A stretch of 64,000 nt of DNA from Aquilonibacter sp963703325 (GTDB taxonomy: Bacteria; Vulcanimicrobiota; Vulcanimicrobiia; Vulcanimicrobiales; Vulcanimicrobiaceae): NCBI GenBank assembly GCA_963703325.1, contig OY969805.1, positions 1,550,001 to 1,614,000 of the forward strand, given 5' to 3'. Position numbers and translations under genes: made by a program. The notes beneath the pieces are model-generated. The model was given only the letters and a program-made list of their open reading frames with translations, ran no database searches and was not told the DNA's origin. This document shows, piece by piece, positions 41,681 to 50,735 of this stretch; position 1 is the stretch's first letter, and the number at the start of each line of letters is the position of its first letter.

Positions 41681-42777
41681 GCAATGGCCGTCAGCACGCG
41701 GTCGCGGTCGCTCGACCATTCGCCGCGCTCGATGGCCTCGCGGGCGCCGCGCATCAAATCGTTGAGCACGTAGACGTTGTGATACGAGAGCAGTCGGGGC
41801 CCGAGCATTTCGTTGGCGCGAAAGAGGTGGTGCAAATAGGCGCGCGTGTAGGTCGTGCAGACGGAGCAATCGCAGTCCGGATCGACCGGCGTGAAGTCGC
41901 GGGCGTAGGCCGCGTTGCGGATGTTGTATTCACCGCGACGCGTCATCGCACGCGCGTTGCGTCCGCAACGCGTGGGATAGACGCAGTCGAACATTTCGAT
42001 GCCGCAGTCGACGGCCATGATGATATCGCGTACCGTGCCGACCCCCATCAAATAGCGTGGTTTTTCTACCGGTAAGAGCGCAGCACACGCGCGAGCCATG
42101 ACGTACATCTCGTCGCGCGTCTCGCCGACCGACAGCCCGCCGATTGCGTACCCCGGGAAATCCAACGCGACGATCTCGCGCGCGCTTTGCTCGCGCAATT
42201 CCAGATCGAGGCCGCCCTGCATGATCGCAAACACAGAGGTCGCTTCGCTGTGCCACGCTTGGCGCGAGCGTTGCGCCCAGGCCGTCGTCATGCGCACGGA
42301 CTCGGCGAGTTGCTCGCGCGTCGCCGGCAGCCTCACGCACACGTCGAGCACCATCGCGATGTCGACGCCAAGCGCTTCTTCGAATGCGATCACCGTTTCG
42401 GGCGTGAAGCGATGCGTGCTGCCGTCGATGTGGGATTGAAAGGTCACGCCGTCGTCGTCGAGTTTGCGCCGCTCTTGCAGGCTAAAGACTTGAAAGCCGC
42501 CCGAATCGGTCAGAATCGGGCCGTTCCAGGCCATAAAGCGGTGCAATCCGCCGGCCTCGACGATCGTGTCCTTGCCGGGACGCAGCCACAAGTGGTACGT
42601 GTTCGCCAAGATGATCTGACTGTGCGCGCTGCGCACTTCCTCAGGCGTGAGCGCCTTCACCGTTGCCGCGGTGCCGACCGGCATGAAAGTCGGCGTTTCC
42701 ACCACACCGTGCGTTAGACGCAGCGTGCCGCGCCGCGCGCTCCCGTCAGTCGTGCGCAGCGAGAAGATGTCGTGCAT
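41677..42777 (-). CDS. tgt: tRNA-guanine transglycosylase (queuine tRNA-ribosyltransferase)
   Basis: A 366-residue protein. Marks are THGVVETPTFMPVGTAATVKAL, then LTDSGGFQVFSL with the substrate-binding aspartate region, GGLSVGE, MGVGTVRDIIMAVDCGIEMFDCVYPTR with the nucleophile aspartate, and a zinc site CDCSVCTTYTRAYLHHLF. The enzyme exchanges guanine 34 for preQ1 in tRNAs with GUN anticodons. The gene overlaps rluD upstream by 32 bases and the Uma2-like gene downstream by 4. Confidence 0.95.
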   Translation of the reverse strand: MHDIFSLRTTDGSARRGTLRLTHGVVETPTFMPVGTAATVKALTPEEVRSAHSQIILANTYHLWLRPGKDTIVEAGGLHRFMAWNGPILTDSGGFQVFSLQERRKLDDDGVTFQSHIDGSTHRFTPETVIAFEEALGVDIAMVLDVCVRLPATREQLAESVRMTTAWAQRSRQAWHSEATSVFAIMQGGLDLELREQSAREIVALDFPGYAIGGLSVGETRDEMYVMARACAALLPVEKPRYLMGVGTVRDIIMAVDCGIEMFDCVYPTRCGRNARAMTRRGEYNIRNAAYARDFTPVDPDCDCSVCTTYTRAYLHHLFRANEMLGPRLLSYHNVYVLNDLMRGAREAIERGEWSSDRDRVLTAIA

Positions 42778-43648
42778 GCAGGTATTCCGGCGGCGGGTCG
42801 ACGTCGAAAATCATTTCACGCTCGGTGCGCGGGTGGGCGAAGGCGAGCTTCCATGCGTGCAGCGCCTGGCCGGGCAAGCCGAAGCGGGACTCTTCGTGGC
42901 CGTAAAGCGGATCGTTGACGATTGCGTGACCCATGCCCGCGAGATGCACGCGAATCTGGTGCGTGCGGCCGGTCTCCAGGCGAAACAGCAGTTCCGCGTG
43001 CTTTGGAAACGCTTCACGCACTTCGTAATGGGTGATCGCCGGCTTGCCTTTCGAGACGATCGCGTATTTGAGCCGATTGTGCGGATCGCGGCCGACCGGC
43101 CCGTCGATCGTGCCGCGCGCATGTTCGGGAACGCCGTGTACGAGACCAAGGTATTCGCGTTTGATTCGGCGCGCCTTCATCGCGATCCCGAGCGCCGAAA
43201 GTGCCTCCGCCGTTTTTGCTACGACCAGCAAGCCCGAGGTATCGCGATCCAGCCGGTGCACGAGCCCCGGACGCAGCGGATCGCCGGGCAGCGTGCCGAT
43301 GTGCGCGAGCAACGCGTTGACCAACGTGCCGCTCGTCGCGCCGTGCGCCGGATGCGTCACCATACCGGCGGGCTTGTCGACCACGAGTAAATCATCGTCC
43401 TCGTACACGATGGGAATGTCGATTGCTTCGGGGATGGCTTCGAGCGGCTTGCGCGGCACGATTTCGAACGCGAGCGCATCCCCGCTCTCGAGCGGATGAC
43501 TGGCCTTGACGGCATCGCCGTTCACGCGCACCCCGCCGCGCTTTACCGCGTCGGCGACGAGCGAGCGCGCGGCGCCGGAAAGTCGCGCGACCAACACGTC
43601 GGCGCGCGTTCCGGCTTCCTCAGGTGTGACGACGTGCTCTGAAAACAC
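42746..43648 (-). CDS. RluD-family rRNA pseudouridine synthase
   Basis: A 300-residue protein with an N-terminal S4 domain (TRADVLVARLSGAARSLVADAVKRGGVRVNG) and an RluA/RluD catalytic domain. The active aspartate is in GLVHRLDRDTSGLLVVAKT. Supporting motifs are VVDKPAGMVTHPAHG, REYLGLVHG and ETGRTHQIRVHLA. The family makes pseudouridines in the large-subunit rRNA helix 69 region. The S4 plus HRLDRDTSG pattern favours RluD, although the exact target site is not determined. It overlaps lspA by 29 bases, as in many genomes. Confidence 0.9.
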   Translation of the reverse strand: MFSEHVVTPEEAGTRADVLVARLSGAARSLVADAVKRGGVRVNGDAVKASHPLESGDALAFEIVPRKPLEAIPEAIDIPIVYEDDDLLVVDKPAGMVTHPAHGATSGTLVNALLAHIGTLPGDPLRPGLVHRLDRDTSGLLVVAKTAEALSALGIAMKARRIKREYLGLVHGVPEHARGTIDGPVGRDPHNRLKYAIVSKGKPAITHYEVREAFPKHAELLFRLETGRTHQIRVHLAGMGHAIVNDPLYGHEESRFGLPGQALHAWKLAFAHPRTEREMIFDVDPPPEYLHARHLLAAHD

Positions 43649-44129
43649 TGGAGATCAGCAGTAGCGCGACGCCGATCGTGATGCACGAGTCGCCCACGTT
43701 GAACGTAAAGCGCCAGACCTGCGGGAAGCGATAGAAATCGATGAAGTCGATCACGTAGCCGTAGTGCAAACGATCGACGATGTTGCCGAGCGCGCCGCCG
43801 ACGATCAGCCCGAATGCCACGCACACCAGGCGCGAACGCGCCGCTGCCTCGCGAAAGCTCCACCAAAAGATGAACAGCACGATAACGGCGAGCACGACCA
43901 GCATGGGTTTGCTGCTGCCGAACATGCCGAACGCTCCGTGTGTATTGGGAATCGGCGCAAGTTCGAGCCATCCGGGAATGAGGATCTTGTGTCCGCACCA
44001 CGGGCTGCACTGGGCGTCAAAGTAGATCTTGGCGGTGATGAAGTGCTTGGTCCATTGGTCGAGCGCGAAAGCAACGATCGCGGTGAGCGCGATCAGCAGG
44101 CTTGCGTTAAAGGTTCGGAGTCGGGACAA
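43620..44129 (-). CDS. lspA: Lipoprotein signal peptidase (signal peptidase II)
   Basis: About 169 residues from a TTG start at 44129, overlapping ccdA by 23 bases. GGTGG lies about ten bases upstream, and the sequence then begins with a membrane segment (ASLLIALTAIVAFALDQWTKHFI). The two catalytic aspartates are in GNIVDRLHYGYVIDFIDFY and FNVGDSCITIG. The family usually reads F-N-V-A-D-S, so a glycine replaces an alanine here. The four-helix inner-membrane protease cleaves lipoprotein signal peptides after Lgt has added diacylglycerol. The longer open frame to 44363 is antisense-like inside ccdA. Lgt is encoded divergently nearby. Confidence 0.88.
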   Translation of the reverse strand: MSRLRTFNASLLIALTAIVAFALDQWTKHFITAKIYFDAQCSPWCGHKILIPGWLELAPIPNTHGAFGMFGSSKPMLVVLAVIVLFIFWWSFREAAARSRLVCVAFGLIVGGALGNIVDRLHYGYVIDFIDFYRFPQVWRFTFNVGDSCITIGVALLLISSVFRARRHT

Positions 44130-44841
44130 ATTGATAGAACCACCCTGCGACGGTGTAGAAAGCATTGTTGACCAGCACGAGTCCGACCGCGACCAAAAAG
44201 AGCCCGGCGCAAAATTCGATTGCAGGTAGGAAGCGCTTGATACGATTGAGTACCGGGAGTACCGCGCCGATCGCCACCGCGGTAAGGAAAAACGGCACGG
44301 CCAAGCCCAGTGAGTAGACCAAGAGCAGCAGCGCCGCCTCGGCGTTGTGCTGCTGCGACGCAATCGCCAGAATTCCCGCTAAAATCGGGCCGATACACGG
44401 TGACCACCCGGCCGCAAAGGCGATGCCGACCAGGGATGAGGTCCAATACGTCCGCCGCTCGTGCTGGACGTGCACGCGGGTGTCGCGCATCAGCACCGGA
44501 AAACGGACCATGCCCATCATATGCAGTCCCAAAATGACCACGATCACGCCGCCGATCTGCGCGATCAGCACGCGATGGGCGTTGAGCGCCCCGCCGATGG
44601 CACTGGCCGTCAACCCGAGCGCGACGAAGACCAGTGTGAAGCCGAGAATGAACGCGAGCGCATGCCCGATTGCCAGCGTCCGCAACGTCGCGCCACGCTC
44701 TTGCCCATGCAGTTCCTCGAGGCTGCTCCCGGTCAGCAGCGAGAGGTATGCCGGAACCAGCGGAAGGACGCACGGAGATACGAAGGAAACGAGCCCGGCT
44801 AGAAATGCGATACCTACAGAAAGATGCGCCGTCGACGTCAT
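44107..44841 (-). CDS. ccdA: CcdA-type cytochrome c biogenesis/thiol transporter
   Basis: A 244-residue protein with six membrane helices. The reactive cysteines are in SFVSPCVLPLVPAY and AAGWSPCIGPILAG, the conserved pair of DsbD-beta/CcdA. CcdA passes electrons from cytoplasmic thioredoxin to periplasmic thiol proteins for cytochrome c maturation or other periplasmic disulfide reduction. No thioredoxin-like partner is adjacent. Its start lies 16 bases from the divergent lgt start, and a TATCCT hexamer lies five bases upstream of the ATG. Confidence 0.9.
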   Translation of the reverse strand: MTSTAHLSVGIAFLAGLVSFVSPCVLPLVPAYLSLLTGSSLEELHGQERGATLRTLAIGHALAFILGFTLVFVALGLTASAIGGALNAHRVLIAQIGGVIVVILGLHMMGMVRFPVLMRDTRVHVQHERRTYWTSSLVGIAFAAGWSPCIGPILAGILAIASQQHNAEAALLLLVYSLGLAVPFFLTAVAIGAVLPVLNRIKRFLPAIEFCAGLFLVAVGLVLVNNAFYTVAGWFYQFVPTPNL

Positions 44842-44857
44842 GCTATAGGATACATTC
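44842..44857. promoter_or_regulatory. Very short divergent region with overlapping -10-like hexamers
   Basis: Only 16 bases separate the ccdA ATG (minus strand) and the lgt GTG (plus strand). On the plus strand TAGGAT (44846-44851) lies six bases before GTG. On the minus strand TATCCT covers largely the same bases and lies five bases before ATG. Neither gene shows a Shine-Dalgarno site in this gap. The layout fits two leaderless mRNAs from face-to-face promoters, with the -35 elements lying inside the opposite genes. Confidence 0.5.
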
Positions 44858-45730
44858 GTGATCTCGCATTGGTTTAACTATCCGACAAATGTCGATCCGA
44901 TAGCGATTCACCTCGGGCCGCTCGGCATCCACTGGTACGGAATCGCCTATTTGGCCGGATTTGCGGCCGTGTATCTGTGGATGAGCCGTCCCGCGGGCCG
45001 GCTGCGGCTTGGGCTCACGCGCGAGCAGATTCAAGACTTTCTGTTCTACGCGCTGATCGGCGTCCTGGTCGGCGGGCGTACCTTTTTCGTCATCAACGAC
45101 ATCATCTCGAAGCACGACCTCTCGTATTACACGAGCAATCCGCTAAACATCATCGCCGTCTGGCAGGGCGGTATGGCGTTTCACGGCGGGTTGGTCGGTG
45201 TCCTGATTGCAATTTGGCTCTTCGTCCGCAAACATCCGCAGCTCAAATACACGGTGTTGGGCGACGAAGTCGTCGTCATGTTGCCGGTCGGCATCTTCTT
45301 GACGCGCATCGTCAACTTCATCAACGACGAACTGTGGGGCGATATCTGCAATCCCGATCGCCCGTGGTGCATGATTCCCAATCGCCCAGGCGATGCGGAA
45401 ATCTGGGGACCGTTCTATCGCCATCCTGCTCAGCTCTACGAAGCCGCGCTCGACATCGTGACGCTGCCGCTGCTCCTCTTGAGCTACAAGCGCCGGCCGC
45501 CCGACGGCGTCGTGGGATGGAGCTGGTTTTTGATGTACGGTATTACGCGCAGCGTCGCCGAAGTTTGGCGCCACGCCGATTTTCATCTCGGCCCCATCAC
45601 CGGCGGCCAGCTCTACGCGCTGCCGATGATTCCGATCGCGCTTATCGGATTGTGGTATTGCATCAAACGGGGACGGCGCACCGATGTCACGCCGACCGAT
45701 GTCGCTCCAACCGATACCGCAACGGCTTAG
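44858..45730 (+). CDS. lgt: Prolipoprotein diacylglyceryl transferase
   Basis: A 290-residue membrane protein with a GTG start. Family motifs are LGPLGIHWYGIAYLAGF, GVLVGGRTFFVI, then the catalytic-loop phrase GGMAFHGGLVGVLIAI (HGG motif), and RIVNFINDELWGDI with the N-F-I-N signature. The C-terminal arm is PSQLYE-like (HPAQLYEAALDI). The enzyme attaches diacylglycerol to the lipobox cysteine before LspA cleavage, fitting several lipoproteins in this window. The last 47 bases overlap yggS; the tail is a low-complexity TDVTPTDVAPTDTATA. Confidence 0.93.
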   Translation: MISHWFNYPTNVDPIAIHLGPLGIHWYGIAYLAGFAAVYLWMSRPAGRLRLGLTREQIQDFLFYALIGVLVGGRTFFVINDIISKHDLSYYTSNPLNIIAVWQGGMAFHGGLVGVLIAIWLFVRKHPQLKYTVLGDEVVVMLPVGIFLTRIVNFINDELWGDICNPDRPWCMIPNRPGDAEIWGPFYRHPAQLYEAALDIVTLPLLLLSYKRRPPDGVVGWSWFLMYGITRSVAEVWRHADFHLGPITGGQLYALPMIPIALIGLWYCIKRGRRTDVTPTDVAPTDTATA

Positions 45731-46376
45731 CGCGCTACGCGCGCAGATCGATGAGGAATTGCGCGCGTGCGGCCGTGCGCCGGGGACCGTGCGCATTGTC
45801 GGCGTGAGTAAGAAACAGCCCGCGTTCGCGATTGCGGAGGCCGCTGCCGCCGGCCTCGACGCGATCGGCGAGAACTACGTGCAGGAAGCCGCGGCGAAGT
45901 TTGCCGATCCGGCGCTGGCCGGGCTACGCCTCGAGAAGCACTACATTGGGCACGTCCAGACCAATAAGGCCAAGGCCATCGTCGAGCTGTTCGATGTGGT
46001 GCAGAGCGTGGACCGCGCCGACGCGGCGCGTGCGCTCGGCGCGGCCGCGGCGCGGGCCGGCCGTCTGCTCCCGGTGCTGCTCCAGCTCAACGTCTCGCCC
46101 GCAGAGCGCTTCGGCTGCCCGCCGGCGGATGCACCCGCGCTGGCCGAGCGAATCGCTGCCGAGCCCGCGCTGCGCCTCGACGGCGTGATGGCTATCGGGC
46201 CGGTGGACGCCGGACCCGACGAAATCGCCCGCGCTTTTGACCTCGCTGCCAAGACGTTTGCACTCCTGGGTGGAAGTACGCTCTCAATCGGTATGTCGGG
46301 TGATTGGCGCGAGGCGGTTCGCGCCGGCTCGACGATGGTGCGCATCGGCACCGCCCTCTTCGGGGAGCGTAGATAG
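45684..46376 (+). CDS. YggS-family PLP homeostasis protein
   Basis: A 230-residue protein, ATG at 45684 (GGGGA ten bases upstream) or the alternative ATG at 45699. PLP lysine is in VGVSKKQP (near residue 43). Further marks are IGENYVQEA, HYIGHVQTNKAKAIVELFDVVQSVD, LNVSPAERFGCPP, LSIGMSGDWREAV and VRIGTALFG, all typical of COG0325 proteins, which control free PLP levels without an assigned catalytic reaction. As in many Gram-positive genomes it directly precedes sepF, which starts at the base after its stop codon. Confidence 0.92.
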   Translation: MSRRPMSLQPIPQRLSALRAQIDEELRACGRAPGTVRIVGVSKKQPAFAIAEAAAAGLDAIGENYVQEAAAKFADPALAGLRLEKHYIGHVQTNKAKAIVELFDVVQSVDRADAARALGAAAARAGRLLPVLLQLNVSPAERFGCPPADAPALAERIAAEPALRLDGVMAIGPVDAGPDEIARAFDLAAKTFALLGGSTLSIGMSGDWREAVRAGSTMVRIGTALFGERR

Positions 46377-46793
46377 ATGAGCATGTTCAGCAAACTGGGA
46401 TCGTTCTTCTCGATCCGTGACGAGGAAGAGGATCTCTACGATGACGAGCCCGCGCCATCGGGCCGCGTCGTTCCGCTTTCGAACGCGGGACGGCGCAGCG
46501 GCACCGAGGTCAGCGTCTACTCGCCACGAGGGTTCCAGGACGTGGTTGAAATCGCCGACGCGCTGCGGAACCGGCAAGTCGTCATCGTCAATCTGCAAAA
46601 TGCGGATCGTGCGCTCTTGCAGCGCGTAGTCGACTTCGCGTCGGGCGTTGCCTACACGATCGACGGTAAGATCCAGAAGCTGGCCGAAGCGATCTATTTG
46701 ATCGTTCCCGCCGGCGTCGTCGTCAATGCGGCCGGACTGCGCGATACGATGATGGGCGATAGCACCCTCGACTTCATGTCAGGACGCGGTTAA
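46377..46793 (+). CDS. sepF: Cell-division protein SepF
   Basis: A 138-residue protein, starting with an amphipathic, membrane-binding-type N-terminus (MSMFSKLGSFFSIRDEEEDLYDDE). The SepF domain follows: VYSPRGFQDVVEIADALRNRQVVIVNLQNADRALLQRVVDFASGVAYTIDGKIQKLAEAIYLIVPAGVVV. SepF anchors FtsZ to the membrane and assists septum formation in Gram-positives and Cyanobacteria. GGGGAG lies upstream. It is followed nine bases later by divIVA, the usual companion in Terrabacteria. Confidence 0.93.
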   Translation: MSMFSKLGSFFSIRDEEEDLYDDEPAPSGRVVPLSNAGRRSGTEVSVYSPRGFQDVVEIADALRNRQVVIVNLQNADRALLQRVVDFASGVAYTIDGKIQKLAEAIYLIVPAGVVVNAAGLRDTMMGDSTLDFMSGRG

Positions 46794-46802
46794 TCGAAGA
46801 AC

Positions 46803-47309
46803 ATGGAAAAAGTTACGCCGGTCGACATTCAGCACAAGACCTTCAAGAAGGCGCTCCAAGGCTACGATCGCGCCGAAGTCGACCAATTTCTCGATGAAGT
46901 GATCGAAACGCTCGAAGACGACGCGCAGCATCGCGCCGCGCTCGAAGCAGAGATCGCCGATCTCAAAGAGCGCATCAGCCATTTTAAGGCGATGGAAGAG
47001 TCGCTGCACAACACGCTGGTATTGGCGCAGCGCACCGCCGACGAGGTCAAAGCCTCGGCCCACAAAGAGGCCGATCTGATCCGCGAACAAGCGCGTCTGG
47101 CTGCCGAGCGCGAGATCGCCTCATACAACGACGCCGTTGGTGACGTGCGCCGCGAACATCAACGCACGATCGAGGCCTCGGAAAAGGCCAAGAGCGAATT
47201 GCGCAGCTTACTGACGACGCATCTCTCGCTGCTCGAGGGCACGCACAATCAGCTGCAACAACAGCAGCTCGCGCAGTCGGGCGACACTACCCGCATCGAA
47301 GTTTACTAA
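46803..47309 (+). CDS. divIVA: DivIVA-domain protein
   Basis: A 168-residue protein. The N-terminal DivIVA lipid-binding module TPVDIQHKTFKKALQGYDRAEVDQFLDEVIETLEDD is followed by coiled coil to about residue 150 (heptads around EAEIADLKERISHFKAMEESLHNTL). The Q-rich C-terminus (TNQLQQQQLAQ) ends the protein. DivIVA proteins sense curved membranes and organise poles and septa. Together with sepF this is a Terrabacteria division module. A short gap precedes the leuB start. Confidence 0.92.
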   Translation: MEKVTPVDIQHKTFKKALQGYDRAEVDQFLDEVIETLEDDAQHRAALEAEIADLKERISHFKAMEESLHNTLVLAQRTADEVKASAHKEADLIREQARLAAEREIASYNDAVGDVRREHQRTIEASEKAKSELRSLLTTHLSLLEGTHNQLQQQQLAQSGDTTRIEVY

Positions 47310-47319
47310 GCAAGAGATC

Positions 47320-48389
<1,070 letters not shown>

Positions 48390-48393
<4 letters not shown>

Positions 48394-49379
48394 GCGACCG
48401 TCTCGTTAGCGCACCGGCGCGGATTGCCGCATTTGGCATGTACGTGCCGCAGCGCGTGCTGACCAATGCCGACTTCGAGCGCATGTTCGAAACCAGCGAT
48501 GAGTGGATCGTGCAACGCACCGGCATCCGCACGCGTCATGTCGTGGCCGAAAATGAGTATTCGAGCCATCTGGCGATCGGCGCAATCGACGATCTGCTCG
48601 CGCATCCTCCGCAGCTCGATCTGCGCGAAGTCGACTATCTGATCGTCAACACGACAACCCCCGACTACGCGTATCCAAGCGTTGCCGCGATGCTGCAAGC
48701 CCACTACAATCTGCCCAAGAGCGTCGGCGCGCTCGACATCGCGACCGCGTGCGCAGGATTCGCTTACGCCATCAACCTTGCGTGTGGCCTGATCGCGAGC
48801 GGCGAATGCGATCGCGTGCTGGCGATTGCGGCCGATTCGCTCACGCGCAGCGTTGACTATAGCGACCGGTCGACTGCGGTGCTCTTCGGCGACGGCGCCG
48901 GCGTCGCGCTCATCGAGCGTAGCGACACTCCGCAGATTTTCGGGATGAGCCATGGCTCGGACGGCACAGGCGGGCGTTTTCTCTATCGCACCGGTGTACG
49001 CACCGAAATCAACGGTGCGATCGACGAGTCGCGGTTCCTGCGGCAAAACGGGCGCGAAGTCTATCGCTGGGTGCTCGAGAACGTGCCGAACGACATCGAG
49101 CGCATTCTGCACCGCTCAGGTTTGACGCTGGATGCGATCGACTGGTTCGTGCCGCATAGCGCGAACCTGCGCATGATCGAGGCGCTGTGCAAACGCATCG
49201 ACTTCCCGATCGAGCGGACGCTGCTCTCGGTGACCGACTACGGCAACACGTCGGCGGTGAGCATTCCACTGGCGCTCATACCGGCGGTACGCGATGGGCG
49301 TGTCAAGCCCGGCGATCGCGTGTTGATCATGGGTTTCGGCGGCGGACTCGTGACGTCGGGGTGCGTGGCGGTTCTTTAG
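48390..49379 (+). CDS. fabH: Beta-ketoacyl-ACP synthase III
   Basis: About 329 residues from the GTG at 48390, overlapping the leuB stop; the frame is open upstream inside leuB. The catalytic triad is Cys121 (ATACAGFAYAI), His256 (FVPHSANLRMIE) and Asn286 (DYGNTSAVSIPLA). DEWIVQRTGIRTRH is the FabH N-terminal signature. The enzyme condenses acetyl- or branched acyl-CoA with malonyl-ACP to start fatty-acid synthesis. Coupling to leuB is suggestive of branched-chain primer supply but is only context. No other fab genes follow. Confidence 0.93.
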
Positions 49380-49387
49380 CCGTGCAG

Positions 49388-49810
49388 CTATTGCGTCGTA
49401 AATGATCCGAGTGTCGGCGTTGATGTGAACGACGCGCAGTTGCTGCCGCTGACGGTATAGGTGTACTCGACGGTGTACGCCGTGGCGGCCGAGAGCGGTG
49501 TCGGAACTGCCGCGATCCACTGCGGCAGTGCGCCTTGCGGTGTCGGCGTCGGCGTAGGGGCCGGCTCCAATGTCCCGAGGGTAATGGTTTGTGTGCCGGC
49601 GGTTAGCTTGATACCGGAGCTTGGCCCGGACCCGGCAAAAACGATATCGCTGAGATTGTCGGGGACGTCGGTTGCACCGGGCGCGGGATCGACCATGTCG
49701 AAAGCCGGCTGAACCGGAACGGAACAGGTCGGCAGCGGCGCACCGCCGCACGCGGTCGCAGCCGCGACGAGCATAAGGGCAAGGGCGGCGAACTTTGAGA
49801 GTCTCATCAT
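49388..49810 (-). CDS. Small predicted lipoprotein with Ig-like domain
   Basis: About 140 residues from the ATG at 49810 (MMRLSKFAALALMLVAAATACGG), a classic lipoprotein signal with a lipobox-like AAATAC. The mature part is VQPAFDMVDPAPGATDVPDNLSDIVFAGSG, then a T-P-T-P-T-P spacer, and AATAYTVEYTYTVSGSNC. This pattern (PAPGATDVP and TAYTVEYTYTV) is a bacterial Ig-like fold. The start A is shared with the TAA stop of the preceding gene, so the two are coupled. No function is assigned. Confidence 0.7.
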   Translation of the reverse strand: MMRLSKFAALALMLVAAATACGGAPLPTCSVPVQPAFDMVDPAPGATDVPDNLSDIVFAGSGPSSGIKLTAGTQTITLGTLEPAPTPTPTPQGALPQWIAAVPTPLSAATAYTVEYTYTVSGSNCASFTSTPTLGSFTTQ

Positions 49811-50172
49811 TAGGATTTCACCTTCTCCGTCACCCAGGTGCGGCCGATGAAGTCTATCAGGCGCACGGTGAGCAGCGTGTGCTGGTGCGGATGCGACGCG
49901 ATCCAGGCGGCACGCCAATCGTGTGACGCGCGCGCTTTAAACGCCGCAACGGCGTCGTCATCGGTCGAGATGTAGCCGTTCGCGTCGATCGAGACGTCGA
50001 GTCGCGTTCCCTTCGGATCGAACGAGACGACGATGTCGGGATACTTCGCTTTGAGCGGCGCGAGTGCCGCGGTTTCGTTGGCGGCAATGCGCTCTTGCGC
50101 CGAGGGCGGTGGTGAACACGCCGCGAGAGCGATGAGCAGCGCGAGACCCGCTCGCGACCATAGCGTTGCCAT
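49810..50172 (-). CDS. Small predicted lipoprotein of unknown function
   Basis: About 120 residues from the ATG at 50172 (MATLWSRAGLALLIALAACSPPPSAQ), giving a lipoprotein signal with lipobox LAAC. The open frame upstream is arginine-rich and overlaps the divergent flagellar gene, so the shorter start is used. The mature segment (ANETAALAPLKAKYPDIVVSFDPKGTRLDVSIDANGYISTDDD) is not a known family to me. It lies 44 bases from the divergent flgF-like gene and is coupled to the next lipoprotein. Confidence 0.65.
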   Translation of the reverse strand: MATLWSRAGLALLIALAACSPPPSAQERIAANETAALAPLKAKYPDIVVSFDPKGTRLDVSIDANGYISTDDDAVAAFKARASHDWRAAWIASHPHQHTLLTVRLIDFIGRTWVTEKVKS

Positions 50173-50216
50173 ACGGTGGTCACGATTCGGCCATAGGGAC
50201 GCCCTACCATGCGCGC

Positions 50217-50735
50217 ATGGACGGAATAGCGTGGGCCTCGAGCGCCATGGTAGCCGCGCGCATGCGCCTCGACATTGCAACCGACAATCTCGCCAACGTT
50301 TCCAGCGACGGCTTTCATGCGGCGATCGCCCGGGGCAGACTGACCGCCCACGGCGTCGAGATCGCGCGAGTGGGCACTTCGGATCATGGCGCGTACCGCC
50401 GGACCGGCCGCCCGGACGACCTCGCGATCGTCGGAGACGGGAACTTTGTGCTGCGGTCGTCCAACGGAACGACAACGCAGACGCGCAGCGGCGCGTTCGA
50501 GCGCGACCGCTTTGGCGCGTTGCGCGACGCCGCGGGACGTAAGCTCGTCGCTACGACCCTGGCGCCGGGCGCAACCGTTCGCAGCGGATTTCTCGAGACG
50601 TCCGACGTCAATGCGATCGGCGAAATGGTCAACGTGCTCACCTCGCAGCGATCGTTTGAGAGCGCGGAAAAGGTCGTGGCTGCGATCGACGCTATTCGGC
50701 AGAAGAGCAGCAACGACGTCGCGAGGATCAAATAG
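50217..50735 (+). CDS. Flagellar basal-body rod protein (FlgF-like)
   Basis: About 172 residues from the ATG at 50217. The start MDGIAWASSAMVAARMRLDIATDNLANVSSDGFHAA is the flagellar rod/hook N-terminus (N-L-A-N-V). The C-terminal piece is GFLETSDVNAIGEMVNVLTSQRSFESAEKVVAAID, the standard axial-protein helix. It is much shorter than FlgF or FlgG of E. coli (about 250), so the central D-domain is reduced. It is directly followed by flgG: its TAG stop and the GTG start share one base. Flagellar-type rod proteins form the proximal or distal rod. Confidence 0.83.
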   Translation: MDGIAWASSAMVAARMRLDIATDNLANVSSDGFHAAIARGRLTAHGVEIARVGTSDHGAYRRTGRPDDLAIVGDGNFVLRSSNGTTTQTRSGAFERDRFGALRDAAGRKLVATTLAPGATVRSGFLETSDVNAIGEMVNVLTSQRSFESAEKVVAAIDAIRQKSSNDVARIK

